Shown: positions 24,060 to 35,012, counted from the first letter of the stretch. The stretch is DNA of 64,000 nt from Datura wrightii (GCA_035772735.1 JASDFA010000019.1:88348001-88412000); one strand, 5' to 3'. Program-made: numbers and translations. Notes: a model not told the origin generated them from the sequence alone.

Positions 24060-24876
24060 TGAGCATCAGCGTAGTGAATCCACCTATGCAGGAGGTGGTC
24101 AAGAAAGAAATCATAAAGTGGTTGGATGCAAGTGTGGTTTATCCTATTGCAGCAAATAGGTAAACCAGTCCAGTGTGTACCGAAAAAAGGAGTAATCACG
24201 GTGGTACCAAATGCTACAATGAGCTCATTCCTCTAAGACCAGTCACCAGTTGGAGAGTATGCATGGATTATAGAAAGCTGAACCGTTGGAGCAAAAATAT
24301 CGCTTTCCAATGCCATTCATGGACCAGATGTTAGACAGACTTGCAGGCAGAGGATGGTATTGATTCCTTGATGGTTATTCAGGGTACAATCAGATTTTTA
24401 TAGCCCCTGAAGACCACGAGAAGACCACATTCACATTCCCATATAGTACATTTGCTTTTAAGAGGATGTCGTTCGGGTTATGTAATGCACCCGCCACTTT
24501 TCAGCGCTAAATGATGTCCATATTTTTTAACATGGTGAAATACATTATTGAAGTCTTTATGGATGATTTTTTGGTGGTGGGTGATTCATTCGAGGATTGT
24601 TTGGCTCATTTGAGCAAGGTGCTGCAGAGATGTGAAGAGATCAAGCTGGTGCTTAATTTGGAAAAGTGCCATTTCATGGTCTAGGAAGGTATAGTGCTAG
24701 GCCACAGGATTTCCGGTAAGGGTATTGAGGTGGATAGAGCAAACATTGCTAGTTTACCACCCTCAATTTCTGAAAAAGGTGTTTGAAGTTTTCTAGGTCA
24801 TGCAGGGTTTGATAGAAGTTTCATCAAGGACTTCACGAAGATTGCACATCCTTTGTGTAAACTTCTTGAGAAATAG
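24060..24876 (+). pseudogene. B reverse transcriptase, decayed
   Basis: Readable RT blocks in changing frames: IIKWLDASVVYPIA, SWRVCMDYRKLNR, FLDGYSGYNQIFIAPEDHEK, TFAFKRMSFGLCNAPATFQR, and the catalytic box as VFMDDFLV near 24556 (FMDD in place of YxDD). It then reads SFLGHAGFDRSFIKDFTKIA. It has several in-frame stops (for example TGA after EDGI, TAA after FQR, TAG after HFMV) and frameshifts. Reverse transcription of element RNA would be its role in an intact copy. Confidence 0.85.
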
Positions 24877-25314
24877 GTGAAATTTTCTTTTGATGAAGCA
24901 TGTCTGAACGCTTTTGAATGCCTTAAAGAGAGATTGACCACTGCCCCCATTATTATGGCACCTAACTGGACTTTGCCTTTTGAGGTTATGTGTGATGCTA
25001 GCGGTGTGGCCCTAGGAGTTTTGTTGGGTCAAAGGCATGAAAATATTTTCCATCCAATTTATTATGCTAGCAAGGCTCTAAATACAGCTCAGAAAAATTA
25101 TACCGTGACAAAACAGGAGCTGTTGACTGTAGTTTCTGCATTTAAAAAGTTTCGGGCATACTTCCTTGGAACTAAGGTGATAGTCCACATAGACCTTGCA
25201 GATTTGAGATATCTGATGGCAAAGAAGGATGCCAAGTCACAGTTGATTCGATGGGTTCTGCTTCTACAAGAGTTCGAGTTTGAGGTAAAAGACCGAGAAG
25301 GGACTGAAAATTAG
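24877..25314 (+). pseudogene. B RNase H region
   Basis: 145 codons open without a stop. It starts KFSFDEACLNAFECLKERL and includes the RNase H block PFEVMCDASGVALGVLLGQ, the IYYASKALNTAQKNYTVT and KQELLTVVSAFKKFRAYFLG blocks and ends LLLQEFEFEVKDREGTEN before a TAG. The first catalytic D (CDAS) and E (KQEL) are kept. The D of the third block appears as HIDLADLRYL, where most copies have TDHxAL. It degrades the RNA strand of the RNA/DNA hybrid. Confidence 0.85.
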
Positions 25315-26651
25315 GTGGCGGATCACTATTGGAACCTGATGCAGCACTTAGAGATGAGCATGACATAGATGATGCATTCCCAGATGAGCAGGTTCTAGCG
25401 GCCTCAAAACATCTCATCCCATGGTTTTCAGACTTTGCTAATTATCTGGTGAGTGATGTTGTACCAGAGAACTTATCTTTTCACCAAAGAAAGAAGTATA
25501 TGTCTGATGTGCAGAAATTTTTCTAGGATGAGCCCTACTTATTTCGCATATGTGCTGATGGAGTTATTCGTAGATGTGTGCCTAAGGTGGAGATGCTGAG
25601 TATATTGGAGGGCTGCCACTCATCCCCTATTGGGGGCCACTACAGCGGGATTCGCATAGCCCACAAAATTCTACAATGTGGGTATTATTGGACAACCATT
25701 CACCAGGATGTGCATGATTTCGCAAAGGCATGTGATGCATGGCAAAGGCAAGGAGGCATATCACGGAGGCATGAGCCTCCTCTTACTCCCATCCTAGTCA
25801 TTGAGCTATTTGATGTATGGGGCATTGATTTCATGGGCCCATTTGTAAGCTCAAATAGGATGAAGTACATACTTGTTGTTGTTTCGAAATGGGTGGAAGC
25901 AGTTACATTTCCAAACAATGAAGGGAGGAGTGTCATAGCATTCTTAAAGCAGAATATATTTTCTAGATTCGGGACTCCCAGAGCCATCATTAGTGATGGG
26001 GTTCGCACTTCTGTAACTGGTTGTTTTGCTATTTATTGGAGAAATATAGGGTAAAACACAGGGTGGCAACACCCTATCATCCGTAGTCTAGTGGGCAGGT
26101 AGAAGTCACAAATCGGGAAATAAAGACTATCTTGGCGAAGACTGTGAATGCAAACCGGACAGATTGGGCAAGAAAGCTAGATGATGCTTTATGGGCTTAT
26201 CGGACCGCATTCAAGACTCCAATAGGTATGTCTCTATATTAGCTTGTGTATGGAAAAGCATGTCATCTTCTGGTTGAAATTGAGCACAAAGCTATGTGGG
26301 CACTCAAGAAGCTGAATTTGGACCGGAAAGAAGCTGCAAACTTGAGGCTTGATCAGTTAAATGAGCTTGATGAATTTCGGTTGAAAGCCTATGAGAGTTC
26401 TGAAATTTACAAATTAAGGATGAAAATTTAGCATGAACGTAAAATTGAGAAAAGAGAATTCAGTCCGGGCGATATGGTGTTACTATTCAATTCTAGACTT
26501 CGTTTGTTTCCTGGTAAGTTGAAGTCTAAATGGCTGGGACCTTTTCGAGTGGTCCAAGTATTCTCCTATGGGGCAATCGAACAAGAAAAGCATGAAGGAA
26601 AGCGGTTTAAAGTGAATGGTCAACGGGTGAAAGCTTATGGGGAGAAGTGAA
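25315..26651 (+). pseudogene. B integrase, decayed
   Basis: Zinc-binding part near 25600-25750 (CHSSPIGGHYSG ... CDAWQRQG, second cysteine of the CxxC replaced by W). Catalytic core: FDVWGIDFMGPF with the first Asp, IISDG with the second Asp, then a frameshift; the Glu lies in 'GQVEVTNREIK' at about 26095. The region TILAKTVNANRTDWARKLDD and AFKTPIG is present (missing in E). The C-terminal part is GDMVLLFNSRLRLFPGKLKS. It ends at the TGA near 26649. Stops near 26084 and 26239 and frameshifts make it inactive. Confidence 0.85.
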
Positions 26652-26710
26652 GAACTCAAACTGGTAGACCTTTGGACCTTGAGTGAAGTGTGAGTAACTT
26701 GGGGAAAGCG

Positions 26711-26844
26711 CGTCGTGTCGCGATGTTAAATCAGGCGCTGCGTGGGAGGCAACCCATGGTGGTATCTTGGTGAAGTCTGAGTAATCAAAATACCCGCGTC
26801 GTGCCGCGAAGTTACATCAAACGCTTCTTGGGAGGCAACCCAAG
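26711..26844 (+). other. B duplicated two-hairpin module
   Basis: Two tandem copies, 26711-26758 and 26807-26844, begin about 60 bp after the integrase stop. Copy 1 has CGTCG tgtcg CGATG and CGTGGG aggcaa CCCATG (one G-U wobble each). Copy 2 has CGTCG tgccg CGAAG and a perfect CTTGGG aggcaa CCCAAG. The stem pairs differ between the copies but keep pairing. Confidence 0.75.
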
Positions 26845-26849
26845 TTGTG

Positions 26850-28139
26850 ATTGTAAGAAATATGTAGTGTTTATGTTTGTAATGGGTGCAGGTGATTAAG
26901 ATGGAAAATTTGAAGTTGGAACCAAAATCTAGAACTTCACTTCTAGTGCAAAATATCACAGAATGAGTCATCATCTGACTTGACGACTCGTTCAGTCCAA
27001 CCGTGAAGACATCAACAGAAAATAGGGGAACAATGGTCGACCTAACGACTCGTTGCCACTGACAATGAGTCGTGGTGTATTCCTTCGAGTGCATTGTCTT
27101 TTCAATGCAGAAAAATGATAAAGGCACCAATGAGGGATATAATGAATCGTTGGGTGATTCAATGATTCGTTAAGGGACACGTCATGAAGCTACAACAGTT
27201 CAAGGACAACGACTCAGGCCATGACTCGTTGGGTAACACCACGAGTCGTTGCTTGATTCGTTAGGTCCCATGTATGTTTTTAAACTTAAGTCAATGCACG
27301 AAAAATCCCAACGAGTCGTCTAAGTGCTTAATGATTCATTAAATGGGTCGTTAGGTGTCTTTTAATTAGCATCAACCCAACTCGGCTCAAGCGTAAAAGG
27401 GGCAAATCGAAACTTTTTAAACTCCTCACCCATTAAATCCCAGATACACTCCAACCCAAAACTCCTTCTCACTGATAATTGATCAAACAAGCATTCAAAA
27501 CACACCACACTAATAATTCCTCGCATTGCACTCACAACAGTCTCACACACACACACGGCCGAACTTACCTATTCGTGGTTTCACAAGATTGCAAAAATTT
27601 GACTTGTCCTGCTCTAACTCGAAATTATTGTGAGTGATCACTTGTGCTTTCTCTTCTCCATTAGTTTTCACATATAATGAGTTTTAAATTTGACCTAATC
27701 TTATGAATTTCACGAAAAGTTAATGGTAAGACATTGAACAAATTTTTTTTTCGGAAGCCTCATGAATTAGATGAAGTTGTTCTTGTGGAATCTCTATTTT
27801 TGATTAGGATAATGTATGGTGATGAATCTGTATGATGAACATGATATGAGCAAATTGGATCACCTGAAACTCTTGAGCACGAGCCATGTAACGAGTCGTG
27901 GTATCATCTCACGACTCGTCATATGGCTTGTACTGAGTGTAAATGAAATTTGGTGACCAGTGCACCTAACGACCAATCTAACAAGTCGTTGCCTCAGGTA
28001 ACGACTCATTGTGACCAGTCGTTAACTACACTGGTCCAACACGAACAACCCATAGTCTGAGACAATGAAAGACCTAACGAGTCTTAAAGTGCTTATGCTT
28101 CATCTCATCTGGTATACAAACAACTTCTCCACAAGTATA
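26850..28139 (+). promoter_or_regulatory. B internal promoter-like region for ORF2
   Basis: Array 1 (about 26975-27355) has many AACGACTCGTT-type words, for example GACGACTCGTTC near 26981, AACGACTCGTTG near 27043 and ACGAGTCGTTG near 27241. A TTTTTAAACTCC box follows at 27413-27424, then a CA-rich leader including a CACACACA run at 27543-27556. A donor-like ATT/GTGAGT is at 27630. Array 2 (about 27885-28085) lies in the presumed intron, with an acceptor-like CCACAAG ending at 28135, and then ATG at 28140. The motif matches that in the B LTR U3. Splicing and promoter activity are inferred. Confidence 0.55.
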
Positions 28140-30322
28140 ATGGCTCCGAGGGGTACACCGAAGAATGGTCTGGAAAAAAAACAAGTGTCGCAGAGCAATC
28201 AACCATCATACCACAGGCTTCGGGATGAGTCGTCCTCCTTCGAAGAGTCAAGTGCTCGGAGGAGGAATATGAAGTTTCATAAGAGAAATTGGTGCGGAGA
28301 TCAACCAGGGATAGGGCTACACAAAATACAAATTTGACAGCCCAAGTTGATGCTCCTACTCCACTGGCAAGGGATCCGCCGAGCCGTATAGATAAAAATG
28401 TCAGGGCTGCAGCCGTAATTGCTCCCGAGGGCACTATAGGTGGGAAAAACGTAGAGATAGCTGATGAGTCACATGCTCAGCGAGGGGACTCCGATTAAGA
28501 ATTGACTGAGACCTCGAACACATCCAATGATCAACCAAGGAACATGAGAAGATGGTGTTTTCATGGTATGAGGGCTATTTATAAGAGAGATATTGCTCCA
28601 AATGATAAAGGACATCCGAAGAGGAGAATCTATGAGGAGCCCAGGCTAGTCACCACGAGGCTTAAGGACCTTCTAGAGTTGCAAGCTTTGTTCGACAGGT
28701 ACAAGTTCGGGTGGTTGACCGAGCCATCAGGAAGTTGCAGACCATGCTTAGTTAGAGAATTCTATACGGCCTACACAGCCACACTACAACATTTGGCTTT
28801 AGGGGGTTAAGACTGGAAGAAGAGCCTACGTTAACTCAGGTGCTGGTTCGAGAGACACCGGTGGATATATCTAAGAGGACCATCTCCAGGCTACTGTATG
28901 GGCCAGACTATCATGCCCCAATGAACACAACCAAGTTTGACCATAGGCTATTCGAGCTAAAGAAAGTCAAGACTAAGAAGCTGAATATTGAGGAGCGCAT
29001 CAGACGATACACTAAGCTATATAGGTTCATCGCCACAAGAGGTCTATTGGTTGAATGGTTGCACAGCACCGAGTCTCAGATCTAGAAGGCCATACTCAAT
29101 TTTCAAGCTAAATTTTGGTGGACACTAGTGCGGCATAGGCTGGTACCAACCAACAATGATAATATTCTTACTCCTGACAGAGCAGCATTAGTAGCAAGCA
29201 TTATGTAGGGATACGCCATCAATTTCCCGCATTACATTGCTGAAGAGATTAGAGAGCGGGCCATAAATGACGGAACTACGATTCCTTTCCCATGTTTGAT
29301 TGATAGACTCTAATAGGAGTCAAAAGTGCAAGAATTTCCATCAGTTGACCAGAGGATAGTGGTATAGAAGATTACGGATATTGGGTTGATCAGAGATGAG
29401 ACAAACTCAGTATCGAGGGCGAGGAGTCAGTTCTCCATATCTGCTAGAGCGACCATATTCGCAGAGGCATTTGGCAGAAGTATGCAGACTGATGCTACAC
29501 AGTTCACTAATTTGGCGGCTGAGCCTACTGAGTGTAGAGAACTGGGTAGCCATCCTGAGGCTACAGATGCAGCGGACACCTCCGCACCTGTTGATATTCC
29601 TGAGTCATCATCCACCACAACAGTGCCTAGACCACTAGTTGCTCCTCCACGAGCCACAACAGCCGGCCTAGTTATGATTTCTCAAGAATTTTGGTTGACA
29701 TGGCTAGGTGGCTGGCTAAGGCCGAAAAGCAACAGGCACACATGGCTCTACAATTTTTTGATGGGGCAGGTAAAGCCTTAGGTGTCGAAAGAGTTGGAGG
29801 CACTATCTAGTTCTGTGCATGTTTAGTTGGATGCTTTTGAGAGACGAATGGATGAGTTCCTTGCGCAGTTACAGGCGCCTGAATTGGCAAAGTGGTATGC
29901 ATATATAGGAGCACCCTGAGCTAAGGTGCGGTATTTGTCCACACGATAGGTAGCTGCAATACCTCCACCGGTGCTTCCCGTGAAAGATGATGAGAGTGAA
30001 GAAGAGCTACCGTCGGTGTTCAATTTCATTACTGAGGAGCCTGTGGAACAAGATAAAGGCAAAAGGCCTAGTTTAGGAGGAAAGCTTTGAAGATGATGAT
30101 TATCTTCTCCATCAGCAAAAGCGAGAGCGGAGTGATATGGAGAGAGCGCTACATATATCAAGAGAGGAGGCTCGATAGAGAGCCGAAATTGAGGAAATGA
30201 GAGCTCGTAGAGAAGGTACAAGCTCCTTTGGTTCTGAAAATGTACCGGGTCAAATCGGTAATATTGGAGAGGATATTGGAGGAGGTGTTACACCCTCCAT
30301 CGACCAGGTAGCTGACACCTAG
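28140..30322 (+). pseudogene. B ORF2: putative plant transposon protein, decayed
   Basis: Starts MAPRGTPKNGLEKKQVSQ. The N-terminal third is polar and charged; after a frameshift it reads VRRSTRDRATQNTNL. The family core reads LLELQALFDRYKFGWL, then LVREFYTAYTATLQHLAL (28502-28810), and after a short break VDISKRTISRLLYGPDYHAP ... LLVEWLHSTESQ (28840-29085). Downstream a stop-interrupted stretch gives ILTPDRAALVASIM and INFPHYIAEEIRERAI. The C-terminal part is Ser/Thr/Pro-rich, then Glu/Arg-rich. It ends at TAG 30320-30322. At least six stops or shifts are present. No known catalytic motif is seen. A DNA- or chromatin-related role is only a hypothesis. Confidence 0.75.
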
Positions 30323-31931
30323 GTCGCACAGGTATGTTCCCTATTTCCTTAGTTCTATTTTATATATATATGCGTCAAGGACGACGCATGCTTTTCTTGA
30401 TGGGGGTTGGGAGGGATACCTGTGCATTTTTGCTGAACATTACCCGAGGGTTTTTCTTGCCAGATATATTTTCCCTCGGGTGTTTCATATCTAGTAGAAC
30501 TGACACATTTAGGGTTTTATTTTTTTTTTGTGTTTTTCTGTGTCAGTCGAAAGAAATTTAGGTGAACTGAAGGCAATCAAGAGCTTAAATTATTGATTTT
30601 TGTTGAAATGATAATTTGATACCCCTCCTAAATTTTTTTATGTGTATGTTAAAGTCGACAAGTATGTCATTTGTGAAGCTTTGCATGGCATTGAAACTGT
30701 GAACATGTTTACCATTGTATGGCTGTACCTGAACTAGCAGTTAGTAGAATTGATGATGTCGACCTGTGCTATGTGTGAGTGAGGTTTAGTAGTTAAATTC
30801 GGCTGTGTGTGTCAATCTAGAACTTGCCTGGTCAGTTGTACAGAGATGGAGGATAGGAAACTAGGAAAGGATCATAGGCTGTTTTTGATTTATGAGTCCA
30901 CTTTAGCCTTAAAAGACCTACCAAAAGAGAAGAAATATCCCTTGATCCAAATGTTTGAGCTTAAATTGACCTTTCTTTAGTTTACACCAATTCACCTTCC
31001 TGCTTTGATTAAAAATGAACCTATTTTGGCCCTAGTCCCTCCTTGGACACTGTGAACCTCAACTCAGGCAAATTTCCTAAGTTGAGGGTGGCTATTATAG
31101 GGGTGATTAAGAAGAGTATGGTGGAACAAAAAATTGGGTAATAAAAAGGATAGAGTGGGTGCGACATGCATAATGAAAAGAAAAGAAAGAATCCAAAATT
31201 GCTTTCGAAGAGCAAGAAAAGAAAAGAAAAGAAAAATGTGACATCAATGAATGCTTGAAATGAGAAGAATCGCACCCGAATTTACAAATGAAAATAAAAG
31301 AAGAAGCAAGTAAATGAAAAAGGGGAGAAAATAGGAAAAAAAGGTTAAAAATGGAGTCAAGATGTGTATAGTGCCAAGGAGGGTTAAGCTACTAATTCCA
31401 TATGTACCATACCCGAACCTGAGCCTACATTACAAGCCTAAAAAGTCCTATAGTGATCTTGGTTACTTGTCTGAAAATCGAGGTATTAAAAGTAAAGGAA
31501 AGCCTATGGCATTGCATGCACACAGTTAGAATTTCTTTGTGAGAGCGAGTGGATCTTACCTAGTCCCAGGAGAAATAAATTGAAATAATCATAATACACA
31601 TGTGTGGGCATGGGACTTCTTTGAGGTGAGAGAATTTGGTCAACAAAATCGTCTGCGAATTATCTAGGTCAGTGTTATAAATTTATGTGCGTAGTTGCAA
31701 GTGACAATGTTTTGCCATGTTTTTATTCCCTTGTGTCATGGTTGGAAATTTTGCATATGTATAGAGATTTGAGTTGATATGATGAAGGAAAGGTTAGAAA
31801 ATTTGATTTGATGAATAAATGTGACTAGCATAAGTTTCCTAGAATTCTTTCGATTGAAGCGTCGAAGTAGTTTGGTTTATTTTATTTTTGTTTTTGCCTG
31901 AGGACATGAAAAAGTTCTAAGTTGAGGGTGT
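30323..31931 (+). other. B 3'-UTR and polypurine tract
   Basis: Non-coding 1.6 kb. Conserved blocks shared with A, C, D, E and F are TCTAGAACTTGCCTGG near 30821, GCCTACATTACAAGCC near 31422 and TTTGTGAGAGCGAGTG near 31534. The word AAGTTGAGGGTG occurs twice, at 31079 and in the PPT at 31919-31930, next to the 3' LTR. Confidence 0.7.
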
Positions 31932-33529
31932 TAAAGTGCCTGATTTTACGACACTTTCGACACTTAAAACAAAGAAACTATGCTCATTTTGTGTATTTTT
32001 ATGTAGGTATGATGCGTTTTCTGCTTAATGTTGCAGGAAAATAGGTTTGGAAGTGAAACGGGAAAATTAATGCTAAAAACAACTTAACAGGAGGCTGCTA
32101 GGCACTTCACGAGTTGTTGGCACTTAGCACGACTTGTTGCTGAGTTTTTGGGAAAATATCAAGTTTTGAAGATGAAGGAACAATGTACTTAACGGGTTGA
32201 AGGCACGACTTTATTACATTTGATAACGAGTCGTGGAGCCAGTCGTGAAGACTGGGAGATGAATTATTGAAGAAGTAACCAGTGGAGATAACGGATGACC
32301 TAACGAGTCGTCAGCTGATTAAACGACTCATTAGAAGACTGGAACCAATCGTAGGATACACTGGAGATTTGAAGAAGTAAGACCACGAGGGGCCTAACAA
32401 CTGATGCCCAGTTACGACGAGTCGTTACGTGACTCGTTGCCACAATTGGGCTTAACACTGAGGATGCCCACAATTCATTGATCACGACTCGTCAGAGGTC
32501 CTAACGAGTCGTTACCTAGCTCGTGACCACTGAGGACCTGATTTCCAGTTTTAATTAGGAAAAAGTTTCTTATAAACTATAAATACATTGTTTAGGTTTA
32601 TTTTCGATGTACAGTATATTATTACTACTTTTCACATAGATTTTGATGTTGTACTATTATTGTTGGTTCAAGAAACAAGGTTTACAATTTTGTTCTTGAA
32701 TTTGAGGATCAAAAGCAATATTGGAACCTATTCATCAAGTTTGGAGTTTTATTCAATTTATTTGGTTTTCTTCTATGATAATTTGTAAGTTGCAATTATG
32801 ATTTATTCAATATTTTGTGATTTTGATTATTCAAACATGAGTAGCTAAACCTATAACTAGGGTTGTAGGAACCAATATGAATTAACACATATAGGTGAAA
32901 CAATTAGTGATTCTTGAACAGGGTTTAATGCATGTATTGTTTTTCCCTTCATTTTAATTGATTCTTGATGGTTGCAAACGTTAGGACTTGTCTTATTCTT
33001 ACTTACTGGACCAGGGAGGTAGTGAATGGGAAAAGAGATTAACGATGGAGATTTGAGGCTATCGCCCCTCATCTAATAGCTTGAACTTGTCTGGAGATAG
33101 CTAATCTGATATTAAGGGTAAGGGTTAATTAAGCATACACCCGTATATGTACCAAGTTGCGTGGTGATAATCATCTAGATAGGGGAATAACCATTTAGGT
33201 GAACCTAACTTACCGATATTGCATGTTAAACACCAAAATAGATCACTAGTGTAAAAGCCTTGTGGTTATGAAGCCTTGGGGAACACAATCCTAGCCAAGT
33301 AGTTAATTGAATACAAACCAAATTTTACTTACACATTTAGTAGTTTTTACTCTTATTTAGTAGTTTATTTTTCCCCTTAGGAAATAAGTAACTCGATAGT
33401 ACTAGCTATCCACATTAACTCAAGTTCTTTCAATATTCCCTGTGGGATCAACCTCAAACTTCGTTGGGTTCTATATTTGACATCAACCGCTTTATATCTC
33501 AATTGTGAGGTGTAATTTGGGAGACATTA
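31932..33529 (+). repeat. B 3' LTR
   Basis: 1598-bp LTR matching 19459-21057. Both ends are mutated (TAAAG and ACATTA). The U3 array (about 32105-32530) includes the exact palindrome AACGAGTCGTT at 32503-32513 and CACGACTCGTC at 32483. TATA is at 32578-32586. Confidence 0.9.
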
Positions 33530-33534
33530 GTAAT
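33530..33534. repeat. Target duplication of B (right copy)
   Basis: GTAAT, identical to 19454-19458. It rejoins the C LTR, which then continues as CAAAGAAAAAGTGCC, matching the C left LTR at 4822. Confidence 0.9.
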
Positions 33535-33561
33535 CAAAGAAAAAGTGCCTTATATCGATAT
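33535..33561 (-). repeat. C 5' LTR, remnant after B
   Basis: About 27 bp of C LTR, colinear with 4822 onward in the left LTR up to GCCTTATATC-ATAT. It then changes abruptly to unrelated sequence at about 33562. The last 80 or so bp of the LTR are lost, so this is a deletion junction and not an insertion boundary. Confidence 0.7.
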
Positions 33562-33593
33562 TATGGTATCGTGCATCGCCCTGGCAAGGTTAT
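33562..33593 (+). repeat. G LTR fragment, left of D
   Basis: Short stretch ending in GTTAT (33589-33593), the left target duplication of D. Removing D joins it to 43391 onward. It is most simply the left part of the G LTR. Confidence 0.6.
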
Positions 33594-35012
33594 TGTTCGG
33601 TGTGATTTGTGGGTATATAAAATGACACGCAAGTGCACGTGGTCGAACAAGTAGTAAGTGGCTTTAGTAAGCCAAGTATCGATCCCACAGAGACTTGGAT
33701 GAAGTGCAATCTGCTCAAGTGTACTATATTTTACTTCTAAAAATGCAGACAACAGTGTAACCAAGAGTTTGATAGTTTGTTTTATAATTTTTATACTAAA
33801 GCTAAAACAATTATCTACTTTGAGTCTGAACTATGAATGAGAGCATCCTGAGGTTAAACGAACATGTAATGAAATTAATTATCATTATAATTTGGTTAAT
33901 CTTTTCCTCCGGTTGCTAGCCAAGAACATTTTCAAGAGATTAGAACTCTCGTATTTAACCTCACTTAAGAATCATGAACCATCCACCTACATTTCTGTGA
34001 TTAAATGCAATTCATGTTCTAGCCATACAAACCCGGTTTCTAAATTGACTAATACGACTTTCAGGTATATTTCTATCTTGAAAGTAAATCAATTCCTAAT
34101 TTTCCCAAATCAAGTAAAGATCATATCCTATTAATTCACAACTTTCCAATTTCTTGCTCTCTCGAGTGAAACCGGACTTTTTAGATATACATTAACGTAG
34201 GCCACACATTAATGCAGTAAGAACAAGAATTAATAGAACAACCATGGAAGAAAAGATGAAAAACCAAAGAATCAATGATCACATTTCATCACAATTGTTC
34301 ATAACCTCAGCAAGAAGAGGAATTAGCCACTCATTTGTGGATTAAACATCTTTAAATGAGTGTTAATCATACAAGCAATTGAATTAAAGAAGAAAGAAAG
34401 AGAGAGAAAACCCTGATATTTTCATCCCTCAACTGCCTGTAACCCACGTTCTTGCTCCACCAAGTCAGAATATTGAAAAATGAACCTAAGTGTTCTATTT
34501 ATACTGCTGGGAATTTTTCCCGGAATAACGAGCAACGTGTCACGGAGTGCATCGCGGAGCACTGCCTCCGTGACACGCTACGAACGCGGACCCTCACTGG
34601 AACTGGGGGTCTAGGAATTAAAGCTCAACGTGGCACGACGTGCAACGCGGAGCCAAGCCACCGTGCCACGGACCAGACCCGGACCCTCTCTGGAATTTAG
34701 GCGAAATTCCCCTCTCCAGGCAGAAGGCCTCCGCGATGGCAGCGTGACACGCCTCCATCGCGGAGCCCCTTTAATTCATGCTATCCAATGCCTTGTTCCT
34801 TGCTCGCATCCAAGTCCAACCCTGATATCCTCCAACATGCATTTTAGCTTCCCGAAATTACATTTTACCTGCAAAACAATGCTAATCATGTTGGTTAGTA
34901 TAAATTCACATTTTATAACCAATTACATAAGGATGTATACATATTGATAGATAAACAAGGCTAAAATGGTACTTTTGAGTATCACTTGGGCATATAAATT
35001 TGCCCAAGATCA
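33594..35012 (-). repeat. D 3' LTR (left copy)
   Basis: 1419 bp, TGTTCGGTGT...AAGATCA on the plus strand. The U3 has a 12-bp perfect inverted repeat CGTGTCACGGAG (34536-34547) / CTCCGTGACACG (34566-34577) with an 18-base spacer, plus further copies near 34630 and 34730. TATA lies at 34503-34496 (minus). At the LTR 5' end an 8-bp hairpin CTTGGGCA / TGCCCAAG spans 34985-35008. Confidence 0.93.
34496..34503 (-). promoter_or_regulatory. D LTR TATA box (left LTR)
   Basis: TATAAATA on the minus strand (AGTATAAATAGAACAC), about 33 bp downstream of the U3 inverted repeat. The right LTR has the same element near 42867. Confidence 0.7.

Larger units (their letters stand above)
19459..33529 (+). mobile_element. 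Element B: full-structure Athila-type retrotransposon with ORF2, decayed
   Basis: 14,071-bp plus-strand element with LTRs 19459-21057 and 31932-33529 and perfect target duplication GTAAT. Order: LTR, tRNA-Asp-type primer site, gag, pro, RT, RNase H, integrase, duplicated hairpin module, promoter-like arrays, ORF2, 3'-UTR, PPT, LTR. All genes carry stops and frameshifts, and the 3' LTR termini are mutated (TA...TA instead of TG...CA), so it cannot move on its own now. It is the best structural reference for what C has lost. Confidence 0.9.
3350..33561 (-). mobile_element. Element C: Athila-type gag-pro + ORF2 element without pol, split by A and B
   Basis: Minus-strand element. The 3' LTR is 3350-4916. 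The internal region is 4917-5428 plus 10535-17960, interrupted by A. The 5' LTR is 17961-19458 plus 33535-33561, interrupted by B and then truncated. The order in the direction of transcription is LTR, perfect tRNA-Asp primer site, gag-pro, two copies of a hairpin module, promoter-like arrays, ORF2, 3'-UTR, PPT, LTR. No reverse transcriptase, RNase H or integrase sequence lies between pro (stop at 15357) and the hairpin module, so C is a non-autonomous derivative related to B. Both genes carry many stops and frameshifts. Confidence 0.8.

Noticed and set aside
27543..27556. CA dinucleotide run
   Set aside because: Short microsatellite in the B leader of ORF2. It is too short to mean anything by itself.
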